A stretch of DNA of 64,000 nt from Aphrophora alni (lineage: Eukaryota > Arthropoda > Insecta > Hemiptera > Aphrophoridae): assembly GCA_963513935.1 (NCBI GenBank), contig OY740774.1:27857949-27921948 (forward strand), given 5' to 3'. The position numbers and the translations under genes were made by a program. How positions within the stretch are numbered: position 1 is the stretch's first letter; every line of letters starts with the position of its first letter. Of the stretch, positions 1 to 11,965 are shown one piece after another. A model generated the notes under the pieces. It was not told the DNA's origin and searched no databases. It worked only from the letters and a program-made list of their open reading frames with translations.

Positions 1-214
1 CACGAGGTTTTTCTCTAACTGGTCTCTATCACTGCAAGATTTTTAACCTCGTACTTAGCGCGGAAACATTAACAACTGCTAATTACACATTTATTTCCTT
101 GACAACTCTATGATTTATCAGCTTGGTGCATGGAAAATATCTATTGTCTAGAATCAGATTCCGAAATATTGTAATGTAATTCTGAATGACCCTGCATCAA
201 TTTGAATTAGAGTA

Positions 215-340
215 TAAGATAACAGTAGTCGGATCCTTTACGTTTCTAACGAAATGGGTTACCAGCCACTGAGACCCACCAGTAGTGGGGGTTAAGGCAG
301 TCAGCATTCCTGTGTTTATATTAATCGATGGGAACAGCAT
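215..340 (+). repeat. Dispersed repeat family E, copy 1
   Basis: This stretch resembles 23443-23575: both share GTAGTCGGAT, CCAGCCACT and TTAAGGCAGTCA in the same order at similar spacing. Neither copy has an open frame that looks coding. In both places a family B copy lies nearby, so E and B may belong to one longer composite element. Boundaries are approximate and the function is unknown. Confidence 0.5.
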
Positions 341-749
341 AATATTTACTACCAGTGTTAATCCCAATGAATGGTAAATCATAATTACAATGCAAAGAAT
401 AACCCACCTATGTTTATTACTTCTCACTGTGATGGTTTTTTATTTACTGCTACTTCTTGCTTTATGAATATTGTAGTGTGCTAGCCAGTAATAATTTTGG
501 TTTACAAGTTTGTTTACGCTTTCAACGAAATGCAAAGTGTAATACTGTATTAACAAATCCACTAGCGTATTTTTTTAATAAATTGTAAGCACCTCTCAAT
601 TTAAAAACTTTCATCTTTAAAAAATTAGCAAGAGTTAAATATATATTAATGAAATACCCTAAAATGTTAAGAAAGTGTTTATTTTTAGCATCTGCAAATC
701 CAGATTGAAATAATTTTGTTTAGATACACTGTTCTTGCATAACCTTCAG
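341..749. other. AT-rich, no feature seen
   Basis: Non-repetitive AT-rich sequence with no recognisable open frame, RNA gene or internal repeat. Confidence 0.4.
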
Positions 750-970
750 GGGATTCATATAGTGAGGTACCCTACCCGAATCTACACATTTTTTTCATTT
801 GGTCTTGGGTAAAAAACTACTTTTTTATCTTTCCTACCGGGTCTATCTTGACAAACTATTGTTCTTTTCTGATGATATAAGAGTATTCGAGGGTTAAGAG
901 TCTTTATTTTATATTCTTTGTTTCCTTTTTTGTATAGAAAGCGTGATGGAGAGGTTTTTCGCCTTAAATA
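750..970 (+). repeat. Family B (SINE-like) copy 1
   Basis: This copy shows the family B landmarks in order: an ATAGTGAGG-type start, TCTTGGGTAA, CTTTCCTACCGGGTCT, AGAGTATTCGAGGG, and the end GAGAGGTTTTTCGCC followed by an A-rich tail. It is diverged from the other copies, and its short open frames are chance. Confidence 0.65.
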
Positions 971-1504
971 ATATTCCCATAATATTTTCTTTCTTACGGT
1001 TTCCAAACATTTTGGACACCCTGTGTAGCAAATATTGTATTACCTAGTTGTTGTAAAATCTTTACCATTTATGTTTGAAATTGAATTGTGGCGTTGTTTG
1101 CAACAAAGCTAAACCATAACAAAGGGTAAAGCTTTACAGTGAATTGTGTTTAATGGGGTTAATGTCGAGGGGGGACCAGAAAAGAAGAGGAACGATTTGG
1201 AACACCAAAGAATATTTACAAAGTAAGAAATAGGTTTTCAAATATATATAATCTATATCTATTTTGCGTGTCCTTTCTTCAAATCGTATTACAAGTGTAA
1301 AATTTTCACAATTTTGTTTAGAGGTTTTTAAATAGATTTAAATTGCTCGCTCTGTTCTGTTTTCCTTGTTGTTTACAATCTCACTGTCATCTTCGCAGTT
1401 AAAAAGTGTAAGAAAATATCATTACATAAGATCATTATATACCCCCTTAGTAATAAGGAACCTTACTTCAGTTTTTACTATTTTACATATACGTTGTATA
1501 CAGG
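971..1504. other. No gene; isolated ACACCCTGT motif
   Basis: The sequence is AT-rich. ACACCCTGT near 1016 resembles the terminal motif of mariner-like elements (compare ACAGGGTGT at 61279), but no transposase remnant is visible beside it. Confidence 0.35.
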
Positions 1505-1690
1505 AAATAAAATAATGGGTGATGTAAATTTTTTTCCGATAATACCCGTTATGAGGATCCCTCAGTCTAAAAAAGTGGTTTTGGGAATGATGTCTGTCTG
1601 TCGTCTACAGCTTAAACGAGTGAACCGATTTCAATCAAATTTGGTAAGTGGCAATATTTTGGTCGAATCTCGGGATGTTTTTTCATGTCC
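1505..1690 (+). repeat. Dispersed repeat family A, copy 1
   Basis: The core reads CTGTCTGTCGTCTACAG, then AACGAGTGAACCGATTT and CAATCAAATTTGG. Related cores occur at 27.5, 37.4, 43.9, 56.2 and 62.0 kb. The open frame here (67 codons) is not conserved in the other copies, so it is not taken as coding. The class of element is unknown. Confidence 0.6.
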
Positions 1691-3744
1691 TCGATAACTC
1701 AAAATTTGAGGTTAGCTCCCTTAAGAAAAGAAAAATACAAAATTAAAATTTTCTCAATAACAAAAACTATTTTGATTAAATTTTATTCAAGTAAACCCTC
1801 TTAGGACACAAATAAGTCGTGAGGAGTGCCATTTTGCCAAAAATGCAGATTCAGGAGTGAACAAAAAAATCGACCTTGGGGCTGATATAAAATACGGTGA
1901 GAACCACTTAATTTATTGGACTATAGAAGCAACTTTAGACTCAATACATCGGCTATAAAGAGAATATTAAGAAATTGGTTCCATGCTACAACATGTCTTA
2001 ATAGATGAAAAATATAGGGAAAAGTAGTTTAAGTATAAACGTTCTTTTAATTGTTTAATTGTTTAAAAACAAATTACAAATATTTTTTAATAGTCTAATC
2101 TTACTTACTTTCCTAACATGCTTCGTACATTTTTTTAAATACTTAAAAAGAATGTTAAAAACGTATTAAACAAACAATAAAAATCGATGATGTAGGAAGA
2201 ATAACTTCGTTAAGTTGGCAGATATAGGACCAGATAAATTAAACATATTGCTTCTCATATCTATCAAACATCTTGCGTTGGTCACAGGGTTTGATTTATC
2301 TATCAACAGAAGACAACTATTGTTTTAGGATCAATATATGAAATTTGTAGATAGCTAGTGTACACTATGTAACACTTTAGTAGGTTCTAAGTTAATATTA
2401 ATCGTTAATACAAGATAAAAGAATTCAAAGGACATTGAATTTAAATCATTTAAAACACACAACTTGTGTTGAGACTGTCATGAAAAACTCTAATTCTCAT
2501 TGTTTATCATTAATTCTAAATCAAAATTAATATATTGAGAATGAATAATGCTAAGAAGTTGTTAATGAGATCAAAATGTTCTTCTTTGTATTTTATTTCT
2601 ATTAAGGGGAGTAGAATAGTGCTTTTTAAATTATATATTTTTTAGTTATTCTATTTTGGGAACAGATTGTATTCCATTTCAGGTACTCTATTTTAGAATT
2701 GGTTAAAGCTGGTATTTTTTTGTTTTATATACAGATTATAACAGACAGCCAGTGCAGTATGTAGTGTGGGTATACGAATTGAACTAGAAATACGAAGCTT
2801 TAATCCTACTAATTTAACACAATGAATCATGTAAAAAAATAGTTTTGGACCCCAAAAGAACATATTTTGAGTGTAGTGGTTTGTTTCTAATAATTAGCAA
2901 ATACAAACATGGGTTACCCAATAGATAACTAATTTTAAAATATCTTGAGCATCAATCATTTTTACTTTTCTTAAATATATGTTACTGTTTCAAAATAGGA
3001 GTTCGAAATGTCTTAAAATTTTGGTTTTGGAAAATTTTAAATTGGAACTATAACTTTAAATATAAAAAAATTCAAATACTGTAGAAAGGACCAGCATACA
3101 AAGGATAGTATGTTTACCTGGATATGTTTACACAATTTTTCTTGTAATCCCCTAAGTTAAAACCTATCTCAAAACATTTTAATTAAATTGGAAAATAAAT
3201 GAAAAGTATTAAAATGAATGACAGCACTTTTATCGTACTTCGTTTCTATATATGATAGCTAAAAAACTATGTGTAGTTCATCATAAATTATATCAAATAA
3301 ATTAAGACTCTTGAACTATACCTCTACATCTGTTTACTGTTAACAAAACAGTTAGTTAGGTATCTAAGTGTGTACTTTAACATCCTATAATAGTTTGATT
3401 GTGTTTACTTTATAAAGTAGTTTTTTTACAAAATAATAAAAATGTGATCAATATAGTGTAACAGTTTTTATCTGATGGAGCACACTTTCAATAATTCCTA
3501 CTGTACCTAATAACTGTTATAAATAACTCTAACCTAAGGTAAAGATATTTATTTGATTACAAACACAAGTAACCAAAAACCCTAGAGTTTTGTAGTCTCA
3601 GTATTAGAAACAGTAGGAGGTATCATAAAAACCACAAACTGCTGGATACTTTAAATGTATAATTTGATAAACTTTTTTTTTTTAATTGATAGATGTTTTT
3701 TATTGGTGTTCAATTGATTACAAGGGTTACAACATCTTATCTCC
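1691..3744. other. AT-rich intergenic sequence
   Basis: I see no supported gene, RNA or ordered repeat in this 2-kb stretch. Base composition is strongly AT-biased, with homopolymer runs and many stop codons in all frames. Confidence 0.45.
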
Positions 3745-4130
3745 TTCGGATTTTTTTTAACCGATAGCTTCCGATCCAACTCTTTGAGAAAATGGCGATC
3801 AAAACGTTTTCTTCATGTCCTTAGAGGAATATTTAGCAAAATACTATACAAGTTTGAAGTTTTTTTCTTATGACAGCTACCTTAGAAAAAAGTTCTTTTG
3901 AAGGTAGCCTCTACACATAAGCTGCATGTTTTAAATTATTAAGTCAATGTTCTTTAAATTTTTTTTTAAAGTTTATAACAGTTATTAACATTAACTTAGA
4001 GACCTAAGTGTTACATAGATCACAATACAACTTAGATGTATGTAACACAATGTGTAATTATTGCTTAATAGTTGTTTTATGTTAGTTAGTAGATTAATCA
4101 AACAATCTAATCTGTGATTAATTTTTGGTT
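3745..4130 (+). repeat. Dispersed repeat family C, first unit
   Basis: The landmarks CTAAGTGTTACATAGATC and GTAGATTAATCAAAC recur about 550 bp downstream, as CAAGTGTTACGTTGATC and GTAGATTAATCAAACC near 4568-4655. An upstream part with TATGACAGCTACC plus a TTAGAAAAAA tract resembles 45.13 kb. This is an old, diverged duplicated element with no coding frame. Confidence 0.5.
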
Positions 4131-4244
4131 TTTGCTAACAGTTATAATTGGCCAAAAATTTACAAATACTTTACCTGATAGGAATTTGCAAGTCAGCGGT
4201 TTTTTTTTTTTTTGAAACTTTAACCATTCCAATAACCGTCATCC

Positions 4245-4400
4245 AATTATATACAATTAATAATAAATTATTCATTAAAACAACCGTAAAATCAGTTTGA
4301 GGTTAGATTAACTACCAACATGATATTGCTTTTGTTCTGTCACATAAAGAAAAATTATTATATTTTTCCTTTTTGAAATGACAATACTATTGATAAAACT
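4245..4400 (+). repeat. Family C middle part
   Basis: TTTGAGGTTAGATTAACTAC, followed by a TTCTGTCACA segment and a T-rich stretch ending TTTTTGAAATGACA, parallels 42335-42430 (TTTGAGGTTAGGTTAATCTC, TTGTGTCACAG, TTTTTGATGACA). This shows the element is dispersed rather than only locally duplicated. Confidence 0.5.
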
Positions 4401-4539
4401 CTCACACACTTTTATACAGAAAATATTTACTATAAAAATGAAGTTTGAACGGTTTTTAAGTTAAAACCGTCAATGTTTTAATAGATATCAATTAAGAAAC
4501 TAAATCTGTTCATGTGACTGTCGACCTACTATCTTGTAT

Positions 4540-4690
4540 TAGTGATTAACGTTAACTTTGAAGCCACCAAGTGTTACGTTGATCGCAGTATGTATTAGCT
4601 ATGTCAAGTATTAATCCTTAGACAATAGTTGTCTTACGTTGGTAGATTAATCAAACCCTACTACTCTGTGATCAAAGCTGGACCCTAGCA
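4540..4690 (+). repeat. Family C second unit
   Basis: This is the diverged partner of the segment at 3985-4115. The shared words are GTTAACTT, AAGTGTTACGTTGATC, ATAGTTGTCTTACGTT and GTAGATTAATCAAACC. The spacing of about 550 bp suggests an old tandem duplication or two adjacent insertions of the same family. Confidence 0.5.
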
Positions 4691-6084
4691 AGATGTTTGA
4701 TAGATTATATACACAGGCTTATTAAGCAATATGTAATTTATTTGGCAATAAGCTAAAATTAAACAAAGCAATGTATGAGAATTCATCATTTGAGAATAAC
4801 TCCTTTATCGTTTGTCCTGAAGGAGAATTTATAACTGTGTCCTCATTTAAAATTCTGATTAAAAAAATATTTCAAATACAGTGAACCTAAAGGAACTGAT
4901 CAAGTTTTCGTTAGTACCGTTTTATCTGGAACATGCATGAGCCTGTAATAGTTTATGTTGTGCAACTGTGGATCTGCACATTTTAATGTCAAGGTCGGGA
5001 AATAAATAATCATACAAAAGAAAACCTGGGTATTAGACGATAATACACATAGGCCTATTATATATCTCTTTATATTAAAACATAGGCCCTGTATTGGTCA
5101 ATTTATTTTGTTTTGTTTTAAGCCATACCTAAAACAATACAATCATTAGGAAATTAACGACTTTCTTCCATAAGTCTGGTTATAACAGTTATTTTCTCGA
5201 AACATAAAGATTTAAATTTCACTTATAGACCTGCATATAACAGTGTTAGGTTTAATTTATGTTTAATATTCTTTACTTTTCTAATAACTAGGTCTAAGAT
5301 ATTACGTCCATTTTCATTGGAGTTGTGTATGTAAGTCAACTCTGTACAGATTAAGCTTTTCAATACCAAATTAACATAATAATTAAACGACCAGCTTAAA
5401 TCTTTTGTATAAACACGGTCTTAAAGAAGGACAGAGTGACCACTTACGTTTTCTCTTTATATAATTACTGGGCGAAGGTGTTTTCTAATAACTCATCATG
5501 TCTAACATCGCTCTCAAGTTTTACCCCTCCAAGATAATTATGTCACATAGTATTTTAAGTTTGAACAAATTAGGATAATTTTTTCCAAACTTTAATTTAT
5601 TAACCGTCTTGTATTATTCTGCAAATTGAATGAAGTCTATATTATTGTTTTCTTTTTAACGAGAAAGCAAGTGCTAAACTAGTTTAGAATAAACCTCATA
5701 CCACGGGTTTGTAAGAAAACAATGTCTTATTAAAATAGAAAACAAAATGTATTTGTGATGCCCCCACCACAACCATATTAGAACATTTTGCAAAATTAAA
5801 ATAAACCACCACTTATATTTACACCAAAATCATTTAAACGATTATGTTTAAAGGCGTTACATTTATACAAGTTTCAAGTGGTTCCGTAAAAACGTTTATG
5901 AGTTCGACACTAGAACACAAATACACCCTGACATTCATTTGAAATAACTACTGTTTATAGCTCGGAAGCCTTAAAAGGTGGATTTTTCAAAAATTTGAGC
6001 GAAATTTTATGTAAACTTTATGGTTATCAATTGGGCTATTTAACTTTGTAATAAGCGTTTAAACAAAAATAAAACTTACACTTA
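4691..6084. other. AT-rich, nothing recognised
   Basis: No supported open frame or ordered repeat was found. TAGGCCT words occur near 5050-5090, a short motif seen repeatedly in the window. Confidence 0.4.
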
Positions 6085-6295
6085 AGGTCACTCTATAGTA
6101 AGTACGGACTTGACAATTCCGAGGGCTCTAGGTTCTTCTCTTTCAACTTTCCTATTTCGTCTCTCTTGATCAACTCAACAGTTTTCCGACCCTGACAGTA
6201 TTGGCGTAGTCATGGGCTAGTGGTCTTTCATTTATTGTTCTTTTCTTCCTTTTTTATAAGACGATAATAAGTGAAATATTTTCCTCTTTAAACAA
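6085..6295 (+). repeat. Family B copy 2
   Basis: The copy has CTATAGTAAGTACGG at the start, CAATTCCGAGGG, TTTCCTATTTCGTCTCTC, and TTTTCCGACCCTGACA. The distal end is degraded. Confidence 0.65.
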
Positions 6296-7139
6296 CAAGT
6301 AACAAAAAACAACAACAAATCTGAATACAAATTTAAAAATTCAATACATTAGAGGAAATATAAATAATATTAACAAATTATAATTTCAGAATCTAGACTC
6401 TAAATTGGAAGACTAAAATGTAAAATCCAGGAACTAAAAGTAAGTTAGCAAGCGTTATAGAATAATGAAAATGCATGTTTTTGTCATCTCAGCTAATTGC
6501 CTTGTATTCAGTTTGGTGACCGTAATATAAAATTAACCTTTCTAATGGAATTGTAGAAATTACGTTTTCCTCCACGTTAGGTTTTTATTCTGTTTATACA
6601 GTAATAAAATACTGTATTTGACAAATTATTTTTAGTATCTAATTATTATTAGTATAACTTTCATTATTTTAAGCGCTACTACCAGGGAGAATGAAATGTC
6701 CATCGATCCTACTGATTGGAGTAAAAATGACAACATGTTTATTGTGTCACTAATCGTTCCATGTTTCCAATTTTGGTCCAAAGATGTCAAATTTGATGTG
6801 GAGGTTCTGTCACGGTTCAAGTTATAAAAACTTTACGTTTGAGGATGATTTTAAATCTGAACGTTGTATAACTTCCTACAATCCGAAATGTATATAACTT
6901 TCAAATATGAGTCCACCGATATCTAAACGTATTTACAAATGGATTGCATTCAACTTTTTTTCTCACAATTCAACCATTAAAATTTGAAAAGAAAAAAATG
7001 CTCATATTTTCGGATATATTTTTTAGTAATTATGGAAACAATCTTTAAATATGTGATTGGTTCTACACGTGTCTCAGAATATATCAATTCCTTATAACTG
7101 TCGGGGCTTCAGCATTTCATTGTTTACACATTTACAAGC
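6296..7139. other. AT-rich, nothing recognised
   Basis: No supported feature. A 62-codon frame on the minus strand at 6632-6820 lacks any recognisable motif and was not called. Confidence 0.4.
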
Positions 7140-7140
7140 T

Positions 7141-8850
7141 CTATATACCTGGCGTTGTCATATAGATAAAGTACTCACTGTTATCATGTATATACCTGGC
7201 GTTGCCATGTCAAAAAGTACTCATTGTTGTCATGTATATACCTGGCGTTGCCATGTCAATAAAGTACTCATTGTTATTATGTATATACCTGGCGTTGCCA
7301 TGTCAATAAAGTACTCATTGTTATTATGTATATACCTGGCGTTGCCATGTTAATAAATTACTCACTGTTGTCATGTATATACCTGGCGTTGCCATGTTAA
7401 TAAATTACTCACTGTTGTCATGTATATACCTGGCGTTGCCATTTTAATAAATTACTCACTGTTGTCTAGTATAGCCTATACCTGGTGTTGTCATGTCAAA
7501 AAAGTACTCAATGTTGTCATGTATATACCTGGCGTTGCCATGTCAAAAAAGTACTCATTGTTGTCTAGTATATACCTGGTGTTGTCATGTCAAAAAAAGT
7601 ACTCAATGTTGTCATGTATATACCTGGCGTTGCCATGTCAATAAAGTACTCATTGTTATTATGTATATACCTGGCGTTGCCATGTCAATAAAGTACTCAT
7701 TGTTATTATGTATATACCTGGCGTTGCCATGTTAATAAATTACTCACTGTTGTCATGTATATACCTGGCGTTGCCATGTTAATAAATTACTCACTGTTGT
7801 CATGTATATACCTGGCGTTGCCATTTTAATAAATTACTCACTGTTGTCTAGTATAGCCTATACCTGGTGTTGTCATGTCAAAAAAGTACTCAATGTTGTC
7901 ATGTATATACCTGGCGTTGCCATGTCAAAAAAGTACTCATTGTTGTCTAGTATATACCTGGTGTTGTCATGTCAAAAAAAGTACTCAATGTTGTCATGTA
8001 TATACCTGGCGTTGCCATGTCAATAAAGTACTCATTGTTATTATGTATATACCTGGCGTTGCCATGTCAATAAAGTACTCATTGTTATTATGTATATACC
8101 TGGCGTTGCCATGTTAATAAATTACTCACTGTTGTCATGTATATACCTGGCGTTGCCATGTTAATAAATTACTCACTGTTGTCATGTATATACCTGGCGT
8201 TGCCATTTTAATAAATTACTCACTGTTGTCTAGTATAGCCTATACCTGGTGTTGTCATGTCAAAAAAGTACTCAATGTTGTCATGTATATACCTGGCGTT
8301 GCCATGTCAAAAAAGTACTCATTGTTGTCTAGTATATACCTGGTGTTGTCATGTCAAAAAAAGTACTCAATGTTGTCATGTATATACCTGGCGTTGCCAT
8401 GTCAATAAAGTACTCATTGTTATTATGTATATACCTGGCGTTGCCATGTCAATAAAGTACTCATTGTTATTATGTATATACCTGGCGTTGCCATGTTAAT
8501 AAATTACTCACTGTTGTCATGTATATACCTGGAGTTGCCATGTTAATAAATTACTCACTGTTGTCATGTATATACCTGGCGTTGCCATTTTAATAAATTA
8601 CTCACTGTTGTCTAGTATAGCCTATACCTGGTGTTGTCATGTCAAAAAAGTACTCAATGTTGTCATGTATTTACCTGGCGTTGCCATGTCAAAAAAGTAC
8701 TCATTGTTGTCTAGTATATACCTGGTGTTGTCATGTCAAAAAAGTACTCAATGTTGTCATGAATATACCTGGCGTTGCCATGTCAATAAAGTACTCACGG
8801 TTTTATGTATACCTGGCGTTGCCATGTCAATAAAACTCACTGTTGTGTAC
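7141..8850. repeat. 47-bp satellite array with 382-bp higher-order repeat
   Basis: Monomers of about 46-47 bp begin TATACCTGGCGTTGCCATGT and continue into AATAAAGTACTCATTGTT. Successive TATACCTGG starts lie at 7144, 7191, 7237, 7284, 7331 and 7378. From about 7420 the array repeats exactly every 382 bp (starts at 7420, 7802, 8184, 8566); eight monomers make one higher-order unit, marked by one variant monomer with an extra TAGCC before TATACC. Later copies differ by single bases, and the 3' edge near 8830 is degraded. The apparent open frames across the array are by-products of monomer length. Confidence 0.95.
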
Positions 8851-9177
8851 ATACCGACTACTCAAGTACTGTAGTTTAATTTTAGTTGTAATCAATAATT
8901 CATTGTGTACTTTGTTTCAATCAAGTAAATTTTTGTTTTATTTGGAATTGCGTGTTTATGATATTGTTAGTAAATAGCTAGTTTTCTTAAAATAGTGACT
9001 TAAAAAAATATTCCACTACAGCTAGCCATATTTTTATTATATTTGTTTTCTATCTAACATTTTAGCATGAAATTTTGATAGAAGTACCATCAAAAATTTC
9101 CGTTCTGTACTATTAAGACTGTATTAGCTCAAGTAACCATCAACGCTCTATGTAAACAATAGAGAATGAATGGAGCC
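8851..9177. other. AT-rich, nothing recognised
   Basis: Flank of the 47-bp satellite without visible genes or repeats. Confidence 0.4.
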
Positions 9178-9432
9178 TTAGGGGCTCACTACAGTGAGTA
9201 CGGGCGTTGCAACTCCGAGGTATCTAGCTGGTTCTACACATTTTTCATTCAGTCTTGGGTTAGATAACTCTCTTTCATCTTTCCTATCAGGTCTTTCTTG
9301 AAAAAGTCTTATTCTCTTCTGGCGCTGCCGCTATTAGAGTACACGAGAGCTATGCGAGTTTATTCATTTATTTTTTTGTAAGGCTTTGGTATTTGAGAAA
9401 ATTTTGCCCTTAAACAAAAAAAAAAAATAATG
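9178..9432 (+). repeat. Family B copy 3 (well preserved)
   Basis: It begins GGGGCTCACTACAGTGAGTA and contains TATCTAGCTGG, CAGTCTTGGGTTAGATAAC and CTTTCCTATCAGGTCT. It ends in TTTTGCCCTTAAAC followed by a run of A. The A-rich end and internal pol III box-like words (TAGCTGG; GGGTTAGAT) suggest a SINE, though no tRNA or 5S head is clear. Confidence 0.7.
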
Positions 9433-9789
9433 GATGTGGCATTTTTACAAAGATTACTTCTTGTCAAATACATAATGTCGCATAACAATAAACGTTCACG
9501 CATAATTAGCTACCGTCAGCAAGAGTGCACGAAAATAACTATTTAGAAAACAAATGACGAAGGTCCCAATCTTGTGATCATTATTGAGAAAAATTGCCAA
9601 AATTTGAAGATTCAATTTTAAAAAATCTTGTGATAATTTAATTCAATTAAAATGAGTGTAAAATTTGAATAGTAATATAAAAGAAAGACGGAAATTTATC
9701 CACCATTTATTCTTGTTTATATTGTCAGAGTTAAAACATTATGGAGCCTAATAAAAGTAAATCAAATAATTACGTAATGAGCTTGTGTT
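9433..9789. other. AT-rich, nothing recognised
   Basis: No gene or repeat was recognised. Confidence 0.35.
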
Positions 9790-9975
9790 GTAATCATCGC
9801 TTTATGAAAAAGGAACAGAAAATAAAAACCAATTGCCCTAGAATTCCGTAATTGCGTCAAGGTTGGAAAAGAACAAAAGTTGGTCAAAACCTGATAAGAA
9901 AAATTGAGAGATTTAACCCAAAACTACATGAAAACGGTGAAAATCCTACGGTAGGTACCTCAGGATTACCACCCA
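9790..9975 (-). repeat. Family B copy 4 (inverted)
   Basis: Reverse-oriented family B: TAATCATCGCTTTA, GAGAGATTTAACCCAA, ACTACATGAAAACGG, GTAGGTACCTCAGGATT. The 61-codon open frame over it is not a gene. Confidence 0.6.
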
Positions 9976-10512
9976 TACTGACAATAAATGAACCCCAGAG
10001 GGATTCCTTTAACTCTAATTCATTGATGGAGATATAGAAGTTAGATTAAAGTTTTGTCAAGTTTAAGAGGAAATTTCAGGGAACAAAACAGTACATATTT
10101 GATGTAAATTATAATATTTTGATATTTTTGTAATTCGAAAAGATTTTAATTTGTATAAATGAAAACCAAAAACCTGTAAGGGAAGACGTTTTTCTAATTT
10201 TTTGGTCAAGTAAAAACTACCTGCGAGGAAGTTTGAGAAAACAGTTTGAATTTAATTTTTCATTTCAAGTTTATTTTTACAACTGAACGTTACCTTTGTT
10301 TCCACTGTGCAGTGTATTCCTAGTCAAAGCATCTGCATCTATGCTTGGAAACATTCCAGTCTCTGCTTTAAATGGGCGAGATTTAAAAACGAAACTTGAT
10401 ATAAAAATACTTGTAACTATATAATTCGACTAGTTGAAAAAAAACCCCTTATTTTATAATGGTTGGTCGACACGTTTGGAGGTAACTACGTAAGATTTGT
10501 TTTCCCTTTTTT
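9976..10512. other. AT-rich, nothing recognised
   Basis: No supported feature between two inverted family B copies. Confidence 0.35.
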
Positions 10513-10697
10513 GTTTAAAGGTAAAAAACCTCACGGTCATCTTCACCTTATAGGAAACCTTCCCCTAGAATACTCTAATAATGTCAGGGTTGGAAAGAAT
10601 AAGAGTTGATCAAGTGATAGGCAAGGTAAGACAGAGAGATCTAACCCAAGACTACATAAAAAAGGATTATAACCAGGTAGGATCCGTCGGGATTGCT
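10513..10697 (-). repeat. Family B copy 5 (inverted)
   Basis: Reverse-oriented: AACCTCACGGTCATCTTC, GAATACTCTAATAATGTCAG, GAGAGATCTAACCCAAGAC, CGTCGGGATTGC. Confidence 0.7.
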
Positions 10698-11277
10698 ACA
10701 CTTGCACTTTTAAATGTTAAAACTAACCTCAAATAAACGTGTCAACACGATACTAATGAGAAGTTGTTTATATCGTAAGCGACATCGATTTTTTGTTTTT
10801 ATACACCACAAAACTGTCTTTATATGAGTAGATACTAAGTGATAATTTTCCCTTTCAAAGTTTGAACATTTACAGGACATCCAATCCCACATTTCACCTG
10901 CAGGCGTAATTAACGCTTGCATTACAGGCTTGGATACATATTGACATAATGCGGGGACAGTTAATGCACTGAACCCTAAGGCTGCCTTGTCAGTAAATGT
11001 CTCGATTAGACAATAATCACTGAATTCAGTTCAAATGCCATTCCAACCGTTTTGTATTCGTGTCTGTGGTTTCCATTCCTAGCGGTCGACATTGTGTTCC
11101 ATAAAATATAAATACGCTGACGTCATAGACGCAAACTTTATTTTAGTAAATATCCACATTTTAGCTAAATGTATTTTAGTTAGGTGTTATTTCCGACGAA
11201 ATCCTAAAACTGTATCATTTCCGACGGTTTTAGTTCCTCCTAATATTTGATCAACACGTAGTCCAGTTTATTATGTA
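10698..11277. other. No feature recognised
   Basis: A 70-codon minus-strand frame (10710-10922) has no recognised motif. Nothing else is supported. Confidence 0.35.
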
Positions 11278-11490
11278 TCTAACCTAACCAAACCTAACCT
11301 AACTAAACCTAACCTAACTTAACCTTACCTAACCTAACCTTACCTAACCTTACCTAACCTAACCTAACCAAACCTAACCTAACTAAACCTAACCTAACTT
11401 AACCTTACCTAACCTAACCTAACCTAACCTTACCTAACCTAACCTAACCTAACTTAACCTAACCTAATCTAATTTAACCTAACCTAACCA
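11278..11490. repeat. Interstitial telomere-like (CCTAA)n tract
   Basis: About 210 bp of CCTAA units with interspersed CCTTA, CCAAA and CTAAA variants; on the minus strand this is (TTAGG)n. TTAGG is the telomere repeat of most insect orders and many other arthropods. The variant pattern from 11281 recurs from 11361, so the tract contains an internal duplication with an 80-bp offset. Unique sequence on both sides and the degenerate units mark it as interstitial rather than a live chromosome end. Confidence 0.9.
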
Positions 11491-11869
11491 ACTTGACGCG
11501 AGCTCAACAAATAATTATTTAATGATTTAAAATCTGAAAGATTCTATATTAATATTATAAATGGCATAGACATAGGTTTATTCATTGTTTTGTTTCGAGT
11601 TATAGTGACAAGCAGTTGACAGAGTATCTCTTGTAATAATAGATATGAATCATTATTTTACTGTTTGGCATATATCGTTGGATATAACCCTCGTCAACTC
11701 TCTCTACCTGGAAACTGTCGGAAAAGATACTCCATCGAGAACAACCCGACGCAAATAACCCGGCATCGTTATTTTTGCACCTTTTTTTTAAAAATTAATT
11801 TAGACTATAACCTTTCAACCGCAATGTCAGTTAGGTTTCAGTAGTGGGTAACTTAATTTGTTTTTCTTC
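11491..11869. other. No feature recognised
   Basis: Short non-repetitive flank of the telomere-like tract. Confidence 0.35.
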
Positions 11870-11965
11870 TTTAAAGGCTAAAGGCGAGAAACTTTTCGGT
11901 CCTACGAAGAAAAGGACTTTAAAGACCTTAACATTCGAGGACTGTAAAAACGCCTGTATCGGAAT
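11870..11965 (-). repeat. Family B partial copy 6
   Basis: Only the distal part of family B is visible: TTAAAGGCTAAAGGCGAGAA, CTTTTCGGTC, AAAGACCTTAACATTCGAGG. The remainder is lost or too diverged. Overlapping 63- and 66-codon frames on the two strands are chance. Confidence 0.45.

Noticed and set aside
7057..8874. Overlapping 70-100 codon frames across the 47-bp satellite
   Set aside because: They repeat the same translated monomer in several frames and follow the tandem period; no domain, start context or splice signal supports coding.
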